Positions 7,371-16,757 of a DNA stretch of 64,000 bases are shown here, piece by piece. The translations under genes and the position numbers were made by a program. The stretch spans positions 496,001 through 560,000 of the forward strand of contig NZ_CP113929.1 of assembly GCF_029392075.1 (NCBI RefSeq), in the 5' to 3' direction. This stretch comes from Bifidobacterium sp. ESL0704. GTDB taxonomy: Bacteria > Actinomycetota > Actinomycetes > Actinomycetales > Bifidobacteriaceae. Below the pieces are notes generated by a model. It searched no databases, was not told the origin of the DNA, and saw only the letters and a program-made list of their open reading frames with translations. Within the stretch, counting starts at the first letter, position 1. Each line of letters begins with the position of its first letter.

Positions 7371-9599
7371 ATGCCGACTTATGACTTGGGACTTGAACAC
7401 GTTTCGCTTGATTTTGCGACCAAAACTATTTTCACCGATGTGACGCTCGGTGTCTTCGAAGGCGACCGCATCGGCATCGTCGGCAAGAACGGCGATGGAA
7501 AATCCACGCTTCTGCATCTGTTGGCGGGTACGCGGCAACCGGATTCCGGGCGTGTGACCACCCGCAACGGCCTGACCTTCGGCATGCTCGATCAGCGCGA
7601 TCCCCTGGATGACAACGCCACGTTGCGTCAGGCCGCGCTCGAGGGGCGTGAGGATTATCAGTGGGCTTCCGACACCCGTTCACGCGAAATCGTGGAGGCG
7701 TTGCTTGGGGGTTTGAGCCTCGACGCCAAAATCGGCTCGCTTTCCGGCGGGCAGCGTCGCCGTGCCGACCTGACCCGGCTTTTGCTGAAGGATTGGGATA
7801 TTCTCGCGCTCGACGAGCCTACGAATCATTTGGATATCGTCACGATTCACTGGCTGGCCGAACATCTGAAGAACCGTTGGGCATCCGGGCAAGGCGCACT
7901 GCTGCTGGTCACCCACGACCGTTGGTTCCTGGACGAGGTGTGCGAGTCGATGTGGGAAGTCCACGACGGGGTGATCGACCCGTTCGAAGGCGGTTACAGC
8001 GCCTACATGCTCCAGCGCGTCGAACGTGACCGTCAGGCCGACATCCGCGAGGAACGCCGGCGCAATCTGGCGCGCAAGGAGCTCGCGTGGCTTACCCGCG
8101 GCGCTCGCGCCCGTGCCACCAAGCAGAAGTTCCATGTCAAGCAGGCGCATGAATTGATCGACGACGTACCGCCGTTGCGCAATACGTTGCAGCTCAAGCA
8201 GATGGCCACATCAAGGCTCGGCAAACAGGTTGTCGACCTGAATGATGTCACTCAGATTTTCGAGCATCCCCAAGGTGAATCACCTACCGACTCGAGCGAC
8301 GTTGCCGGCGGTGACTCCGCTTCCCGCGTCGATATCGTTCCGGCGTTGTACGAGGAGCCGAAAATCATGGGTTCCGTTGAGTTGGCCGTTGACGGCTTGG
8401 ACGATGACCGGTTGGTGGATGCCAAGGCGGCGAATGATGCAGGTAAGCAAGCCCAGAGTTCCGAGGAAACGAACGAAATCGGGGTACCTGCCGATCGGGA
8501 AAGCGGAACAGTCGATGCCGGGAAATCGGACGAGGAGCCGGACGCTGAAGCCGTGCCTGCGGTCACTTCGTCGGCTCGACGGGTGACGGTCAACGGCCGT
8601 AAGATTCTCGATGACGTGACTTGGCTGATCGGTCCTGGCGACCGGTTCGGCATCGTGGGAGCGAACGGTGCCGGCAAGTCGACCTTGTTGAAGATCATCG
8701 ACGGTACGTTGACGCCGACCAAAGGGCATGTGAAAATCGGCAAAACCGTGAAGTTCGCGGTGCTTTCGCAGCGGCTCGATGAGCTTGAGAAGCTTGGCAA
8801 ATACAAGATCAAGGAAGTGCTGAGCCGCTACAAGCCCACCTATGAGGTCGACGGCAAAGAGGTTTCGACCAGCCAATTGATGGAGCGTCTTGGGTTTTCG
8901 GCCGCACAGCTGATGACACCGATAGCCGACCTTTCCGGTGGTCAGAAACGTCGTATGCAGCTGCTGCTGATTCTGCTGGACGAGCCTAACGTGCTCATCC
9001 TTGACGAGCCGGGCAACGATCTTGATACCGATATGCTGGCCGTGATGGAGGATCTGCTTGATTCCTGGCCGGGCACGTTGATCGTGGTTTCCCACGATCG
9101 CTACCTTTTGGAACGCGTCACCGACGAGCAGTTCGCGCTGATCGGCGGCAAGGTCCGCCATCTCCCCGGCGGTGTGGACGATTACCTTGAGATGGTGCAC
9201 AAACTGGAGAACGGTGCAACGCTTGATGAGATTGTCGGCGACAAGCGTGGTGGGAAATCAACAGGCAAAGGCTCCTCTTCGCATGGTGAAGTATCTGGAT
9301 CCCGCTCGTCGAACGGCAATGGAAACGACGCCGGTGGCGACGGGAATGCCGATTCGCAATCCGGCGAGGCAAAGCTGACCGGCAAGGCCTTCCACGATGC
9401 CACCCGCCGTCTGTCGGCCATCGAACGCAAACTGGCCAAGCTGGAGGGCGAAAAGGCGAAAATCGAGCAGCAGATGGCCGCTCACGACCCTGCCGATTAC
9501 GTAGGCTTGGGCAAACTCAACGAGCAGCTTACCGCCAATTCCGACGAAAAAGACGCTCTGGAAGCCGAGTGGATGGATCTCTCCGAGCAGGTGGAGTGA
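7371..9599 (+). CDS. ABC-F family ATPase (Uup/Ettan-like, coiled-coil C terminus)
   Basis: 742-residue soluble ABC-F protein with two ATPase modules and no membrane segments; such proteins act on ribosomes in translation control or antibiotic protection. Module 1 has Walker A GKNGDGKST (about residue 40), signature LSGGQRRR and DEPTNHLD. Module 2 has GANGAGKST (about residue 431), LSGGQKRR and DEPGNDLD. Between them, about residues 295–405, is a long acidic Ser/Glu/Asp-rich segment longer than the usual P-site tRNA linker. A Gly/Ser/Asn-rich stretch (about 625–665) leads to a C-terminal coiled coil typical of Uup-type members. I chose ATG 7371, where homology begins; an earlier in-frame ATG at 7275 adds an unconvincing leader. 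Specific role unknown. Confidence 0.9.
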   Translation: MPTYDLGLEHVSLDFATKTIFTDVTLGVFEGDRIGIVGKNGDGKSTLLHLLAGTRQPDSGRVTTRNGLTFGMLDQRDPLDDNATLRQAALEGREDYQWASDTRSREIVEALLGGLSLDAKIGSLSGGQRRRADLTRLLLKDWDILALDEPTNHLDIVTIHWLAEHLKNRWASGQGALLLVTHDRWFLDEVCESMWEVHDGVIDPFEGGYSAYMLQRVERDRQADIREERRRNLARKELAWLTRGARARATKQKFHVKQAHELIDDVPPLRNTLQLKQMATSRLGKQVVDLNDVTQIFEHPQGESPTDSSDVAGGDSASRVDIVPALYEEPKIMGSVELAVDGLDDDRLVDAKAANDAGKQAQSSEETNEIGVPADRESGTVDAGKSDEEPDAEAVPAVTSSARRVTVNGRKILDDVTWLIGPGDRFGIVGANGAGKSTLLKIIDGTLTPTKGHVKIGKTVKFAVLSQRLDELEKLGKYKIKEVLSRYKPTYEVDGKEVSTSQLMERLGFSAAQLMTPIADLSGGQKRRMQLLLILLDEPNVLILDEPGNDLDTDMLAVMEDLLDSWPGTLIVVSHDRYLLERVTDEQFALIGGKVRHLPGGVDDYLEMVHKLENGATLDEIVGDKRGGKSTGKGSSSHGEVSGSRSSNGNGNDAGGDGNADSQSGEAKLTGKAFHDATRRLSAIERKLAKLEGEKAKIEQQMAAHDPADYVGLGKLNEQLTANSDEKDALEAEWMDLSEQVE

Positions 9600-9760
9600 A
9601 TCGCCTCGTCATACCTCATGCCCTCGAAGAGCAATGATTTCTATTCCTGAATCTTGAGACTCTTCGGCGTCCGTTGTGGCAATTGCATACGTGCCGGCTG
9701 TCGGCTGCCGGGATCGCGGCAAGTCAAGCATCGAATGTGCCGCTATCGCCGGCATTGCCG

Positions 9761-9802
9761 CATAAACAAACGGGTGGATATGGCCAGCAACCATATCCAC
9801 CG
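9761..9802 (-). terminator. Intrinsic terminator of ilvBN
   Basis: Perfect 11-bp stem (9773-9783 with 9791-9801, arm GGTGGATATGG) with a 7-base loop. On the minus strand it is followed by GTTTGTTTATG. It lies 26 bases past the ilvN stop codon. Confidence 0.75.
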
Positions 9803-9827
9803 TAAAATTGACCGGGTTTCCGCTCGG

Positions 9828-10382
9828 TTACCGTCCTCGGATTTCGCTGCCGACCACCTTTTCGCTCAAGGCATGCGGGCCGCGGGTCACGGCGACGGCG
9901 CCGGAACGCACCAGTTCGATGACGCCATAGTTCTTCAAAAGACCGAGCAGCGCGTCGATCTTGCCTTCGGCGCCGGTGGCCTCGATGGTAAGGGACTCGG
10001 GGTGCACGTCGACCACGCGCACGCGGAAGAGGCGCACGATTTCCAGTACGTCGGAACGGTTCGTCTCGTCGGCGGCGACTTTGATCAGCACCAGTTCGCG
10101 CTCGACGGCGTCCGTGTTGTCAAGGTCGACGATTTTCAGGACGTGCAGCAGTTTGTTGAGCTGTTTGATGATCTGTTCCAGCGGCACCTGCTCGACGTCG
10201 GCGGTCACGGTGACGCGTGAGATGTCGGGACGTTCGGTGGGGGAGACGGAAAGCGAGTTGATGTTGAAGGCGCGGCGGGCGAAGAGGCCTGCGATACGCG
10301 CCAGCACGCCGGGGCGGTTCTCGACCAGGACGGACAGGGTGTGACGCTCGCTATGCGGAGTGGATGCGGGATAGATTGCCAT
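9828..10382 (-). CDS. ilvN: Acetolactate synthase small (regulatory) subunit
   Basis: 184-residue regulatory subunit of acetohydroxyacid synthase, which binds valine and controls the first common step of branched-chain amino acid synthesis. The N-terminal ACT domain is visible (HTLSVLVENRPGVLARI, residues 14–30, then SRVTVT), followed by the C-terminal AHAS-small domain with RVVDVHPESLTIEATG and ELVRSGAVAVTRG. The length is normal for the family. It starts 21 bases after the ilvB stop on the same strand, the usual two-gene operon, and ends in a clear hairpin terminator. Confidence 0.96.
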   Translation of the reverse strand: MAIYPASTPHSERHTLSVLVENRPGVLARIAGLFARRAFNINSLSVSPTERPDISRVTVTADVEQVPLEQIIKQLNKLLHVLKIVDLDNTDAVERELVLIKVAADETNRSDVLEIVRLFRVRVVDVHPESLTIEATGAEGKIDALLGLLKNYGVIELVRSGAVAVTRGPHALSEKVVGSEIRGR

Positions 10383-10403
10383 GATATTCCTTTCGCCTTG
10401 CCC

Positions 10404-12353
10404 TTATTCTTCTGATTTTCCTGTGGCCGCAGTGTCGCTGGCTACAGGAGTGCTGGCGGTATCGTCCTGAGATCCGTTGGCGGACGAATCCGTGGTGTCG
10501 TGGTGCAGCAGCGGTTGCACGCCCGGCTTGTAGGTCACGGTGTCGTTGGATTGCCCGGCGGCCACCATCGGCCAGACCATGGCGTCCTTGTAGACGCGGA
10601 AGTCGATCAATACCGGTCTGTCGTTGATTTCATTGGCGCGTTTGATAGCGGCCTTTGCCTCGTCTTGTGTCGTTGCGCGGATGCCGACGCAGCTATATGC
10701 CTCGGCAAGTTTGACAAAATCGGGGACGTTGATGATGTCTTCGGTGTTCTCACCGTCGCGGATGCTGGTCTGTGAATAATGCTTGTCGTAGAAAAGCGTC
10801 TGCCATTGGCGGACCATGCCGTAGACGGAATTGTTCAGAATCGCGATTTTCACCGGCGCATTGTCGATGAACGCGGCCGCGAGCTCTTCGCTTGTCATCT
10901 GGAAGCTGCCGTCGCCGTCGATCAGCCAGACCGGCTTCTTACCGCCGAAATCACGGGACGAACCGACGCGTGCACCAATGGCCGCAGGCAGGCCGAAGCC
11001 CATCGTTCCCAAACCGCCCGAGGAAATCCAGGAATGCGGATTCTCGAAATCGACGAGCTGCGAAGCCCACATCTGGTGTTGACCCACACCGGAGACCCAG
11101 ATGGTGGAAAGCGCGGCCTGACGGGAGAGCTCCTCGACGACCCACTGCGGTGAGAGGGTGCCGTCGGGGGTCTTTTCGTCATATTCCATCGGGTACTTTT
11201 GGCGCCAGGCGTTGATGAGTTTCCACCACGGTTCCAGATTCGGCTTGCCGTGTATGGCCTGCCCGCGCTTGATTTCGGCGTTGAGCGCGTTGAGTACTTC
11301 CGTGACGTCGCCGACGATTGGTACATCTGGCTGGCGTCGTTTGCCGATTTCGGCCGGGTCGATATCGATGTGAATGACGCGGGCGGCGGGGGCGAAAGCC
11401 TCCATCTTGCCGGTTACGCGGTCATCGAAGCGTGCGCCGATGGCCACCAGCAAGTCGCATTTCTGCGTTGCGGCTGTTGCGGCCAACGTGCCGTGCATGC
11501 CGAGCATGCCGAGCATCTTCGGGTCGGAATCCGGCACGATGCCGCGTGCGGGAAGCGTGGTGACGATAGGGGCGTCGGTCAGATCGGCCAATTCCTTGAC
11601 TTGCGCGCTGGCGTTGGAACGCATCGCCCCGCCGCCGACGTAGAGCACCGGACGATAGGACTGCTCAACGAGTTTCACCGCTTCGCGCAGGACGTGGCCA
11701 TGCGGTTTGGTCGTGGGATTGTAGCCGGGAAGTATCATTTTCTGCGGCCAGGAATAATACATCTCGCCGACCTGCGCGGTTTTCGAAACGTCCACGACAA
11801 CGGGGCCGGGGCGACCGGAACGTGCGATATAGTGCGCTTCGGCGAGCACACGAGGAATGTCCTGCGCGTCGGTGACCAGGTAGGAATGCTTGACCACCGG
11901 ATAGGTGATGCCCACGGTGTCGGCCTCCTGGAAGGCGTCGGTTCCGATGGAGTCCACGCCGACCTGCCCGGAAATGACGACGAGCGGCACCGAATCCATA
12001 TTCGCGTCGGCGATCGGGGTGACCATATTCGTGGCCCCCGGGCCGGAAGTCACGATGCACACGCCTACGCGCCCGGTGGCGACGGCGTATCCTTCGGCCG
12101 CATGCCCTGCGCCCTGTTCATGGCGCATCAGCACGAAGCGGAATTTGGTATCGTCGTGAATCTGGTGGTACACCGGCAGGATGGCGCCGCCAGGAATACC
12201 GAAAACGTCCTGTACGCCCAGATCTTCCAGCGTGCGGATCAGTGCCTGCGCGCCGGTCATCTTCTCGCCGTCGACGAGAGTCTGTTTGCTTGTCTTCGTT
12301 GGTGCTTTCTGCACCCCGCTGAATGCCTGTAAAGGCGTTGGTGACACCATCAT
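10404..12353 (-). CDS. ilvB: Acetolactate synthase large (catalytic) subunit
   Basis: Thiamine-diphosphate enzyme that condenses two pyruvates to acetolactate, or pyruvate with 2-oxobutyrate, for valine, leucine and isoleucine. Visible are the N-terminal TPP domain (GGAILPVYH, catalytic-Glu segment RHEQGAGHAAEGYA), the central FAD-binding domain (PVLYVGGGA, IDIDPAEIGK) and the C-terminal GDGSFQMTSEEL...NNSVYGMV Mg/TPP motif. The frame stays open 22 codons upstream to 12419, but that ATG has no ribosome binding site. ATG 12353 or 12350 after AAGAGG is preferred, giving about 649 residues. An extra Ser/Thr/Asp-rich tail of about 40 residues follows the conserved end. The 230 bases upstream show no T-box that I can recognise. 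Confidence 0.96.
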   Translation of the reverse strand: MMVSPTPLQAFSGVQKAPTKTSKQTLVDGEKMTGAQALIRTLEDLGVQDVFGIPGGAILPVYHQIHDDTKFRFVLMRHEQGAGHAAEGYAVATGRVGVCIVTSGPGATNMVTPIADANMDSVPLVVISGQVGVDSIGTDAFQEADTVGITYPVVKHSYLVTDAQDIPRVLAEAHYIARSGRPGPVVVDVSKTAQVGEMYYSWPQKMILPGYNPTTKPHGHVLREAVKLVEQSYRPVLYVGGGAMRSNASAQVKELADLTDAPIVTTLPARGIVPDSDPKMLGMLGMHGTLAATAATQKCDLLVAIGARFDDRVTGKMEAFAPAARVIHIDIDPAEIGKRRQPDVPIVGDVTEVLNALNAEIKRGQAIHGKPNLEPWWKLINAWRQKYPMEYDEKTPDGTLSPQWVVEELSRQAALSTIWVSGVGQHQMWASQLVDFENPHSWISSGGLGTMGFGLPAAIGARVGSSRDFGGKKPVWLIDGDGSFQMTSEELAAAFIDNAPVKIAILNNSVYGMVRQWQTLFYDKHYSQTSIRDGENTEDIINVPDFVKLAEAYSCVGIRATTQDEAKAAIKRANEINDRPVLIDFRVYKDAMVWPMVAAGQSNDTVTYKPGVQPLLHHDTTDSSANGSQDDTASTPVASDTAATGKSEE

Positions 12354-12581
12354 TCCTCTTATCTCTTCGGGTTTGTAGGAATTGTCTTCTGACCTGCTGC
12401 GTATGGTGTACGTCTGCATGGTAATGACGTTCGGTGTTCGCTCCGCCCGTTTGTGGCAGGCTGTGACGCTATGCCGATGTGCTCAATATCATAGCGCCTT
12501 GCGTGCATGGGAAACACTTATTGCCCAAATATTGACGGGATGTCGCAAGCGTGCGGGCATTCGGCAATTGTGAGAATTCGC

Positions 12582-13538
12582 CTACTGTCGTTGTGATTTT
12601 TCAGCGTGGTGATGGTGCTTTTTGGCCTGGTGTTTGCTTGGATTCGTGTCCAACTCCGTCCACGCGGCTTTTGCCGCGGCAAGCTGGGCCTTGCGTTTGC
12701 TGGAACCGGTGCCAACGCCGAGCACTTCGTTATCCTCGCCGACCACGGCACGGGCGGTGAAAACCTGCGCGTATTCCGGCCCGCTGACGGCCATGCGGTA
12801 GCGCGGATCCTCGAGTCCCATACCGTGCGCCTTGACGGTCAGCGAGGTCTTCCAATCGAGCGCCGGCCCCTCCGTGGCCACTTTTTTGAGCTCGTCATCG
12901 ACAAGATGATGCACGACTTTGCGGGCCTCGTCGATGCCGTGCTCCACAAATGTCGCGCCGATCAGCGATTCGACGATGTCGCAGAGGATCGAGCTCTTCT
13001 CGGCGCCTCCGGATTCTGCCTCGCCGTGGCCGAGCAGGATGTATGGCCCCACCTGAAGCTTCTCGCGCGCGATCTGCGAAAGTGCTTTTTCCGAGACGGC
13101 CATGGCCCGCATTTTGGCGAGCTGGCCTTCGTTCATGTCCGGATGGACACGATAGAGCGTCTCTGTCGAGACGAATTCGAGTACCGCGTCACCCAGGAAT
13201 TCCAAGCGTTCGTAATTCGGCGCGCCCTCGTGCTCGTGCGAGAAAGAGCGGTGGGTGAGTGCCATCACCAGCATATCCGGTGAAAGCGTGGTCCCCAGCC
13301 GTTTGAGCAGCTCCTGCTGCGGGGAGCCGGGTCTGGCGGTTTCGGTTTGGGGCGCTCCAGCGGGTTCTTTGCCGGAAGCGGAAGTTGCGGATTCGGCTGC
13401 ACCGGTGTGCGAAGCTGCAGTGGGTTTTTGGTTTGCGGCGATAGTTGCAGGTTTGGCTGCACCGGTGTGCAAGGCTGCTGTAGTTTGGTGCAAGCCCGAA
13501 TCGGGAATGGTGTTTTCGGTGTTGTGTGAATCGGTCAT
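12582..13538 (-). CDS. rnc: Ribonuclease III with a repeated N-terminal extension
   Basis: Endonuclease for double-stranded RNA; processes rRNA precursors and structured mRNAs. The signature YERLEFLGDAVLEF is at about residues 104–117, with the second acidic site in ESLIGATFVEHG. A double-stranded-RNA-binding domain follows (about 235–300), then a His/Lys-rich tail. The 318-residue length exceeds the usual 225–240 because residues 1–85 are an Ala/Thr/Pro-rich extension with an internal duplication of about 21 residues (two HTGAA blocks). ATG 13538 has AAAGGA six bases upstream and is better than the earlier in-frame start at 13667. It follows rpmF, yceD and coaD on the same strand, an order seen in other actinobacteria. 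Confidence 0.95.
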   Translation of the reverse strand: MTDSHNTENTIPDSGLHQTTAALHTGAAKPATIAANQKPTAASHTGAAESATSASGKEPAGAPQTETARPGSPQQELLKRLGTTLSPDMLVMALTHRSFSHEHEGAPNYERLEFLGDAVLEFVSTETLYRVHPDMNEGQLAKMRAMAVSEKALSQIAREKLQVGPYILLGHGEAESGGAEKSSILCDIVESLIGATFVEHGIDEARKVVHHLVDDELKKVATEGPALDWKTSLTVKAHGMGLEDPRYRMAVSGPEYAQVFTARAVVGEDNEVLGVGTGSSKRKAQLAAAKAAWTELDTNPSKHQAKKHHHHAEKSQRQ

Positions 13539-13736
13539 GATGGTCCTTTTACATGGATATGACCCCGACGAACATATTGCGGGCACCAAGCCGTTTGATG
13601 ACGAATGCCGGGGCGTGAAACGATGTTCCGACACAACGAAACCGAACTGAATTGGTTCCTGCAACACATCTGCGTGGCAATGTGTGATAATAACTGAAAT
13701 TATTGTCGATAAATAGAAAACGTTGAGCAGAGATGC

Positions 13737-13770
13737 AAAAGCCCCGCCACCCGTCGATGGCAGGGCTTTT
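13737..13770. terminator. Hairpin terminator between rpmF and rnc
   Basis: Stem AAAAGCCCcGCCA with TGGCaGGGCTTTT (13 bp, one mismatch), flanked by A and T runs so that it could work in both directions. It lies just after the rpmF stop and suggests rnc has its own promoter or partial read-through. Confidence 0.7.
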
Positions 13771-13783
13771 ATCTGCTAGCGTT

Positions 13784-13978
13784 TCACTTGCTCAGCGACT
13801 TGCTGATAGCCTCACGATAGACGCGGCCGCGGAATGATCCGCAGCTCGGGCAAGCCATATGCGGCAGGGTCGGCGCACCACAATTGGGGCAGGCGACGGT
13901 CTTGGCCGCGCTGGCCTTCCAGTTGGAGCGGCGCGAATGCGTGTTGGCTCGCGAAGTCTTGTACTTTGGCAGTGCCAT
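13784..13978 (-). CDS. rpmF: 50S ribosomal protein L32
   Basis: 64-residue ribosomal protein of the large subunit. It starts [18 protein letters not shown], the typical L32 N terminus, and carries a zinc ribbon with Cys30/Cys33 and Cys43/Cys46, so this is the zinc-binding (C+) form. AGAGGA lies 5 bases before the ATG. The gene follows yceD, as in most bacteria, but a 62-bp tandem repeat array occupies the 525-base gap between them. Confidence 0.97.
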   Translation of the reverse strand: MALPKYKTSRANTHSRRSNWKASAAKTVACPNCGAPTLPHMACPSCGSFRGRVYREAISKSLSK

Positions 13979-14088
13979 GGTATTCCTCTATTTCGTTCGA
14001 ACAAATTGAGCTTAAGCATAGATAAGTGTAACGCCATCTCAGTACAAGCTGTCGGAGCTGTTGCTATTGGTGTCAAGGAGCTGGACGA

Positions 14089-14481
14089 CTGGAGATTTTG
14101 TGACGCTAATGGCTCGGTAGGCGTCGTGTTTGCTCTGGTAGGGGTGGTTGCTGGAGGTTTTGTGACGCGGGTAGTGGTTTTGGCGTCGTGTTTGCTCCGG
14201 TAGGGGTGGTTGCTGGAGGTTTTGTGACGCGGGTAGTGGTTTTGGCGTCGTGTTTGCTCCGGTAAGGGCGGCTGCTGGAGGTTTTGTGACGCTAACGACT
14301 CGGTAGGCGTCGTGAATCCTCCGGTAAGGGCGGCTGCTGGAGGTCTTGTGACGCTAACGACTCGGTAGGCGTCGTGAATCCTCCGGTAGTGGGTTGTGCT
14401 GGAGGTCTTGTGACGCTAATGGCTCGATAAATGTCGTGAATCCTCCAGCAATGAAAGTCTGTTGGAGGATTCACGACGCAC
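14089..14481. repeat. Tandem array, six units of exactly 62 bp, palindromic
   Basis: Units begin with CTGGAG(G/A)TTTTGTGACGC or close variants at 14089, 14151, 14213, 14275, 14337 and 14399, each 62 bases apart, with a final half unit at 14462. Each unit has a left arm GGAGGTTTTGTGACG, a loop of about 15 bases and an imperfect inverted right arm (GTCGTGTTTGCTCC or GTCGTGAATCCTCC), then a short G-rich spacer. It fills the gap between yceD and rpmF. The same unit type recurs at 57867-58103 and 22407-22530. Confidence 0.9.
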
Positions 14482-14503
14482 GAATATTGAGCTGGTAATG
14501 GAA

Positions 14504-15139
14504 TCAGCCGCGGTTGCTTTCAGCCGCGCCTTCTTCCTTCTCCAACTTGGTCTTAAGACTGGCCAAAGCGGAAAAACGGTTGTCGACCACGTCGTGATGG
14601 TGATCGGGATTGTCGTTCAGGTTGATGCCGCACTGTGAGCACAGACCTTTGCAATCCGGCCTGCACAGGGGCTGCAAAGGCAGCTGCTCGACCAGCGTGT
14701 CGCGCAGCAGGGTCTCGAGATCGGCGAAATTGCAATCCGGGCTCAGCGGGTAAGTGTCCTCCGACTCGTCCTCGCCGGCGATGATATCGATATCTTCGTC
14801 GTGCTTGCCACGCCCGCTATCGGCGTTGACGCTCGCTTTGGCGGAATCATAAGGGAAGAACGCGGTGACGGCCATGCTCCAGCTACGCTTGATCGGCGTC
14901 AGGCAACGGACACATTCGGCGTGAACCGGTGCGTCGAAGTGGCCGTTGAAAATCAGCCCATCGACGATGGAATCAAAGGAGCCGGATACCTTTACCGGTG
15001 CCCCTTCCTTGACTCCGATGATGTTGTCGCCAATGCCGCTCGGAGCCGGGAAATCGGCGTCGACGGTTTTGCTCTGGCCGGGACGCGAGACGATCTGCCC
15101 CACGGAGACGGCCCATTGCGAATCTTCAGGTCTGCTCAT
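14504..15139 (-). CDS. yceD: YceD/DUF177 family protein
   Basis: 211-residue member of the DUF177 family; in E. coli, YceD is linked to accumulation of 23S rRNA, and the gene is nearly always beside rpmF. The N-terminal beta domain includes VHAECVRCLTPI (the first CxxC, about residue 77), and the C-terminal conserved piece reads LPLQPLCRPDCKGLCSQCGINLN (about 150–175), with four Cys that probably bind zinc. An acidic stretch between them (about 108–130) is variable. It lies between the SepIVA-like gene and rpmF on the same strand. Confidence 0.9.
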   Translation of the reverse strand: MSRPEDSQWAVSVGQIVSRPGQSKTVDADFPAPSGIGDNIIGVKEGAPVKVSGSFDSIVDGLIFNGHFDAPVHAECVRCLTPIKRSWSMAVTAFFPYDSAKASVNADSGRGKHDEDIDIIAGEDESEDTYPLSPDCNFADLETLLRDTLVEQLPLQPLCRPDCKGLCSQCGINLNDNPDHHHDVVDNRFSALASLKTKLEKEEGAAESNRG

Positions 15140-15184
15140 ATATGCTTATCGTTCTTTCGGATATTGGTGTCTTGTTTGTTTTCG

Positions 15185-16063
15185 TTATTCGGTTTTCGTA
15201 GCCGTTGCTTGGCTTTGGGCGAGTGCATCGGCTTCGGTGGCCTCCAGCTGTTGCGCGGCCTCGTGTTGGCGTTTGTCGATGACATCGATGCCGTTGCGAA
15301 TGTCGCGGTCGTAGGTGGAGACCTGCTCTTTCAAGGCTTTCATCACATCGGCGCAATAGGCGTTGGCACCCTGCACCAGCTTGGTCGACCTGGTCCGGGC
15401 GTCATCGACGATCATGCGCGCCTTGCGTTGCGCCAAATCCACGACGCGCTCCTGGCCGGCGAGAATCTGCGCCTGTTCCTCGGCGTTCTGCTTGATTTGC
15501 GCGGCTTGGCTCTGTGCCTTGGCCACGATGGCCTGTGCTTCGGATTGCGCGTTCTGCAAGCGTCGCTCGGCTTCACGCATGAGCGAGGACGCGCGTTCAA
15601 GCTGAACGGGCAGCATGGATTTGAGCTGGCCAAGCTGGTCGAGGAACTCGTCGCGGTCGAGGCGCACCATGCCGGGCGCGAAAATGCTCGACTTGGTCTC
15701 CTCGATAGAGGAACTCATCTGATCGATGATGTCATAAACCGTGGTGAACTCGTCGCGGCTTTTGCTTTCGGCGTTAATGCTGTCTTCGGTATCGGGGGCG
15801 GTGACGCCTGCAGGTGTGTCGTCATGACGTTCCCTCAAATCGGGAAGGTCGTTCGGTGAGGCGAAAAGCGGCCTGGCGGTTTGCAAAGCATCCGACTCGT
15901 CGCTTTCTGCCGCGTCGTCGTAGGCCTCGTTATCGCTATCGTCAGCGGAATCTCTGGTGACGTTGGCCTCCCGGCTGTGGTTCGGCGAAAGGTCGTCAAT
16001 CGGAATGACCTTGGAAAGGGTGTCGTCATCCTCGTCGTTGAGGTTTGCTTCGTTCGCCATCAT
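15185..16063 (-). CDS. SepIVA/DivIVA-like coiled-coil protein
   Basis: 292-residue cytosolic protein. Residues about 1–105 are acidic and disordered (Asp/Glu/Ser-rich). A short conserved block [14 protein letters not shown] follows, then a long coiled coil (about 135–275) rich in Ala, Gln and Glu. The position between coaD and the DUF177 gene matches mycobacterial SepIVA (Rv2927c), a DivIVA-domain protein that organises septation and polar growth, and this synteny is the main reason for the call. Its start ATG (16061-16063) overlaps the coaD stop as ATGA, so translation is coupled. The N-terminal acidic region is longer than I would expect. Confidence 0.72.
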   Translation of the reverse strand: MMANEANLNDEDDDTLSKVIPIDDLSPNHSREANVTRDSADDSDNEAYDDAAESDESDALQTARPLFASPNDLPDLRERHDDTPAGVTAPDTEDSINAESKSRDEFTTVYDIIDQMSSSIEETKSSIFAPGMVRLDRDEFLDQLGQLKSMLPVQLERASSLMREAERRLQNAQSEAQAIVAKAQSQAAQIKQNAEEQAQILAGQERVVDLAQRKARMIVDDARTRSTKLVQGANAYCADVMKALKEQVSTYDRDIRNGIDVIDKRQHEAAQQLEATEADALAQSQATATKTE

Positions 16064-16554
16064 TGACTCTTTTCTCTCTGAAGTTGTTCGGCGAGCATGC
16101 CGACCACGCAATCGGGCACCATGCCGGTGACATCGCCGCCGTGGCGCGCCACATCCTTGACGATGGTGCTGGAAATATGCTCGAGTATCGGGTTTGCGGG
16201 CAGGAACATGGTCTCGACGCCGGAAAGCTTGCGGTTGACCAGCGCCATCCCCAGCTCGGCCTCGTAATCGCCGTTCTGCCGCAACCCCTTGACGATAACC
16301 GACGCCCCGACCTTGGTGCAATAGTCGGTGATCAGCCCGTCGGTCGAAGCGACTATCACGTGAGGATAGCCGTCTTTGACCAGCGCCCGCTTGATGACGT
16401 CCACACGAGTGTTTTCGGAGAACATCGGGGTTTTCGCGGAGTTGACAGCCACCACGACGTGTACCGTCTCGAAGATGCGCGCGCTGCGTTCGATAACGTC
16501 CAAATGCCCTGCCGTGACTGGATCATATGAGCCTGGGCACACTGCAATAGTCAT
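16060..16554 (-). CDS. coaD: Phosphopantetheine adenylyltransferase
   Basis: Fourth enzyme of coenzyme A synthesis: joins 4'-phosphopantetheine and ATP to give dephospho-CoA. The nucleotidyltransferase motif is at the N terminus ([17 protein letters not shown]/HxGH at 14–17), and the C-terminal [16 protein letters not shown] segment is typical of the family. I chose ATG 16554, giving 164 residues, the normal length; the open frame reaches 16596 but those extra residues are not family-like. It ends overlapping the SepIVA-like gene. Confidence 0.96.
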   Translation of the reverse strand: MTIAVCPGSYDPVTAGHLDVIERSARIFETVHVVVAVNSAKTPMFSENTRVDVIKRALVKDGYPHVIVASTDGLITDYCTKVGASVIVKGLRQNGDYEAELGMALVNRKLSGVETMFLPANPILEHISSTIVKDVARHGGDVTGMVPDCVVGMLAEQLQREKSQ

Positions 16555-16757
16555 ATCACCAACAATAACGCCTGACGCTGATTTCCGCTGTGCCAAGCGA
16601 GGCGCAGAGTATGCGGCAATGAGATATCAGGTACGATGAAAAGGAGGAAACATGCCGACTGCGGCACAAAACGTTGGTCTTTGGTTGCGTGTCCAAGCTT
16701 GTGTCGTGGTCGGTAAAAAGGATTTCGGTAGGGCAGATACGGCAAGAAGGTCGGTGA

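Noticed and set aside
9609..9800. 63-codon minus-strand frame after ilvN
   Set aside because: Overlaps the ilvBN terminator hairpin and has no ribosome binding site.
12354..12581. T-box or leader-peptide attenuator before ilvB
   Set aside because: No T-box conserved sequence and no run of Val/Leu/Ile codons seen in the upstream minus strand.
14089..14481. CRISPR array (period near 61–62 bp)
   Set aside because: The whole unit including the middle is repeated, whereas CRISPR spacers differ from each other; no cas genes are nearby.
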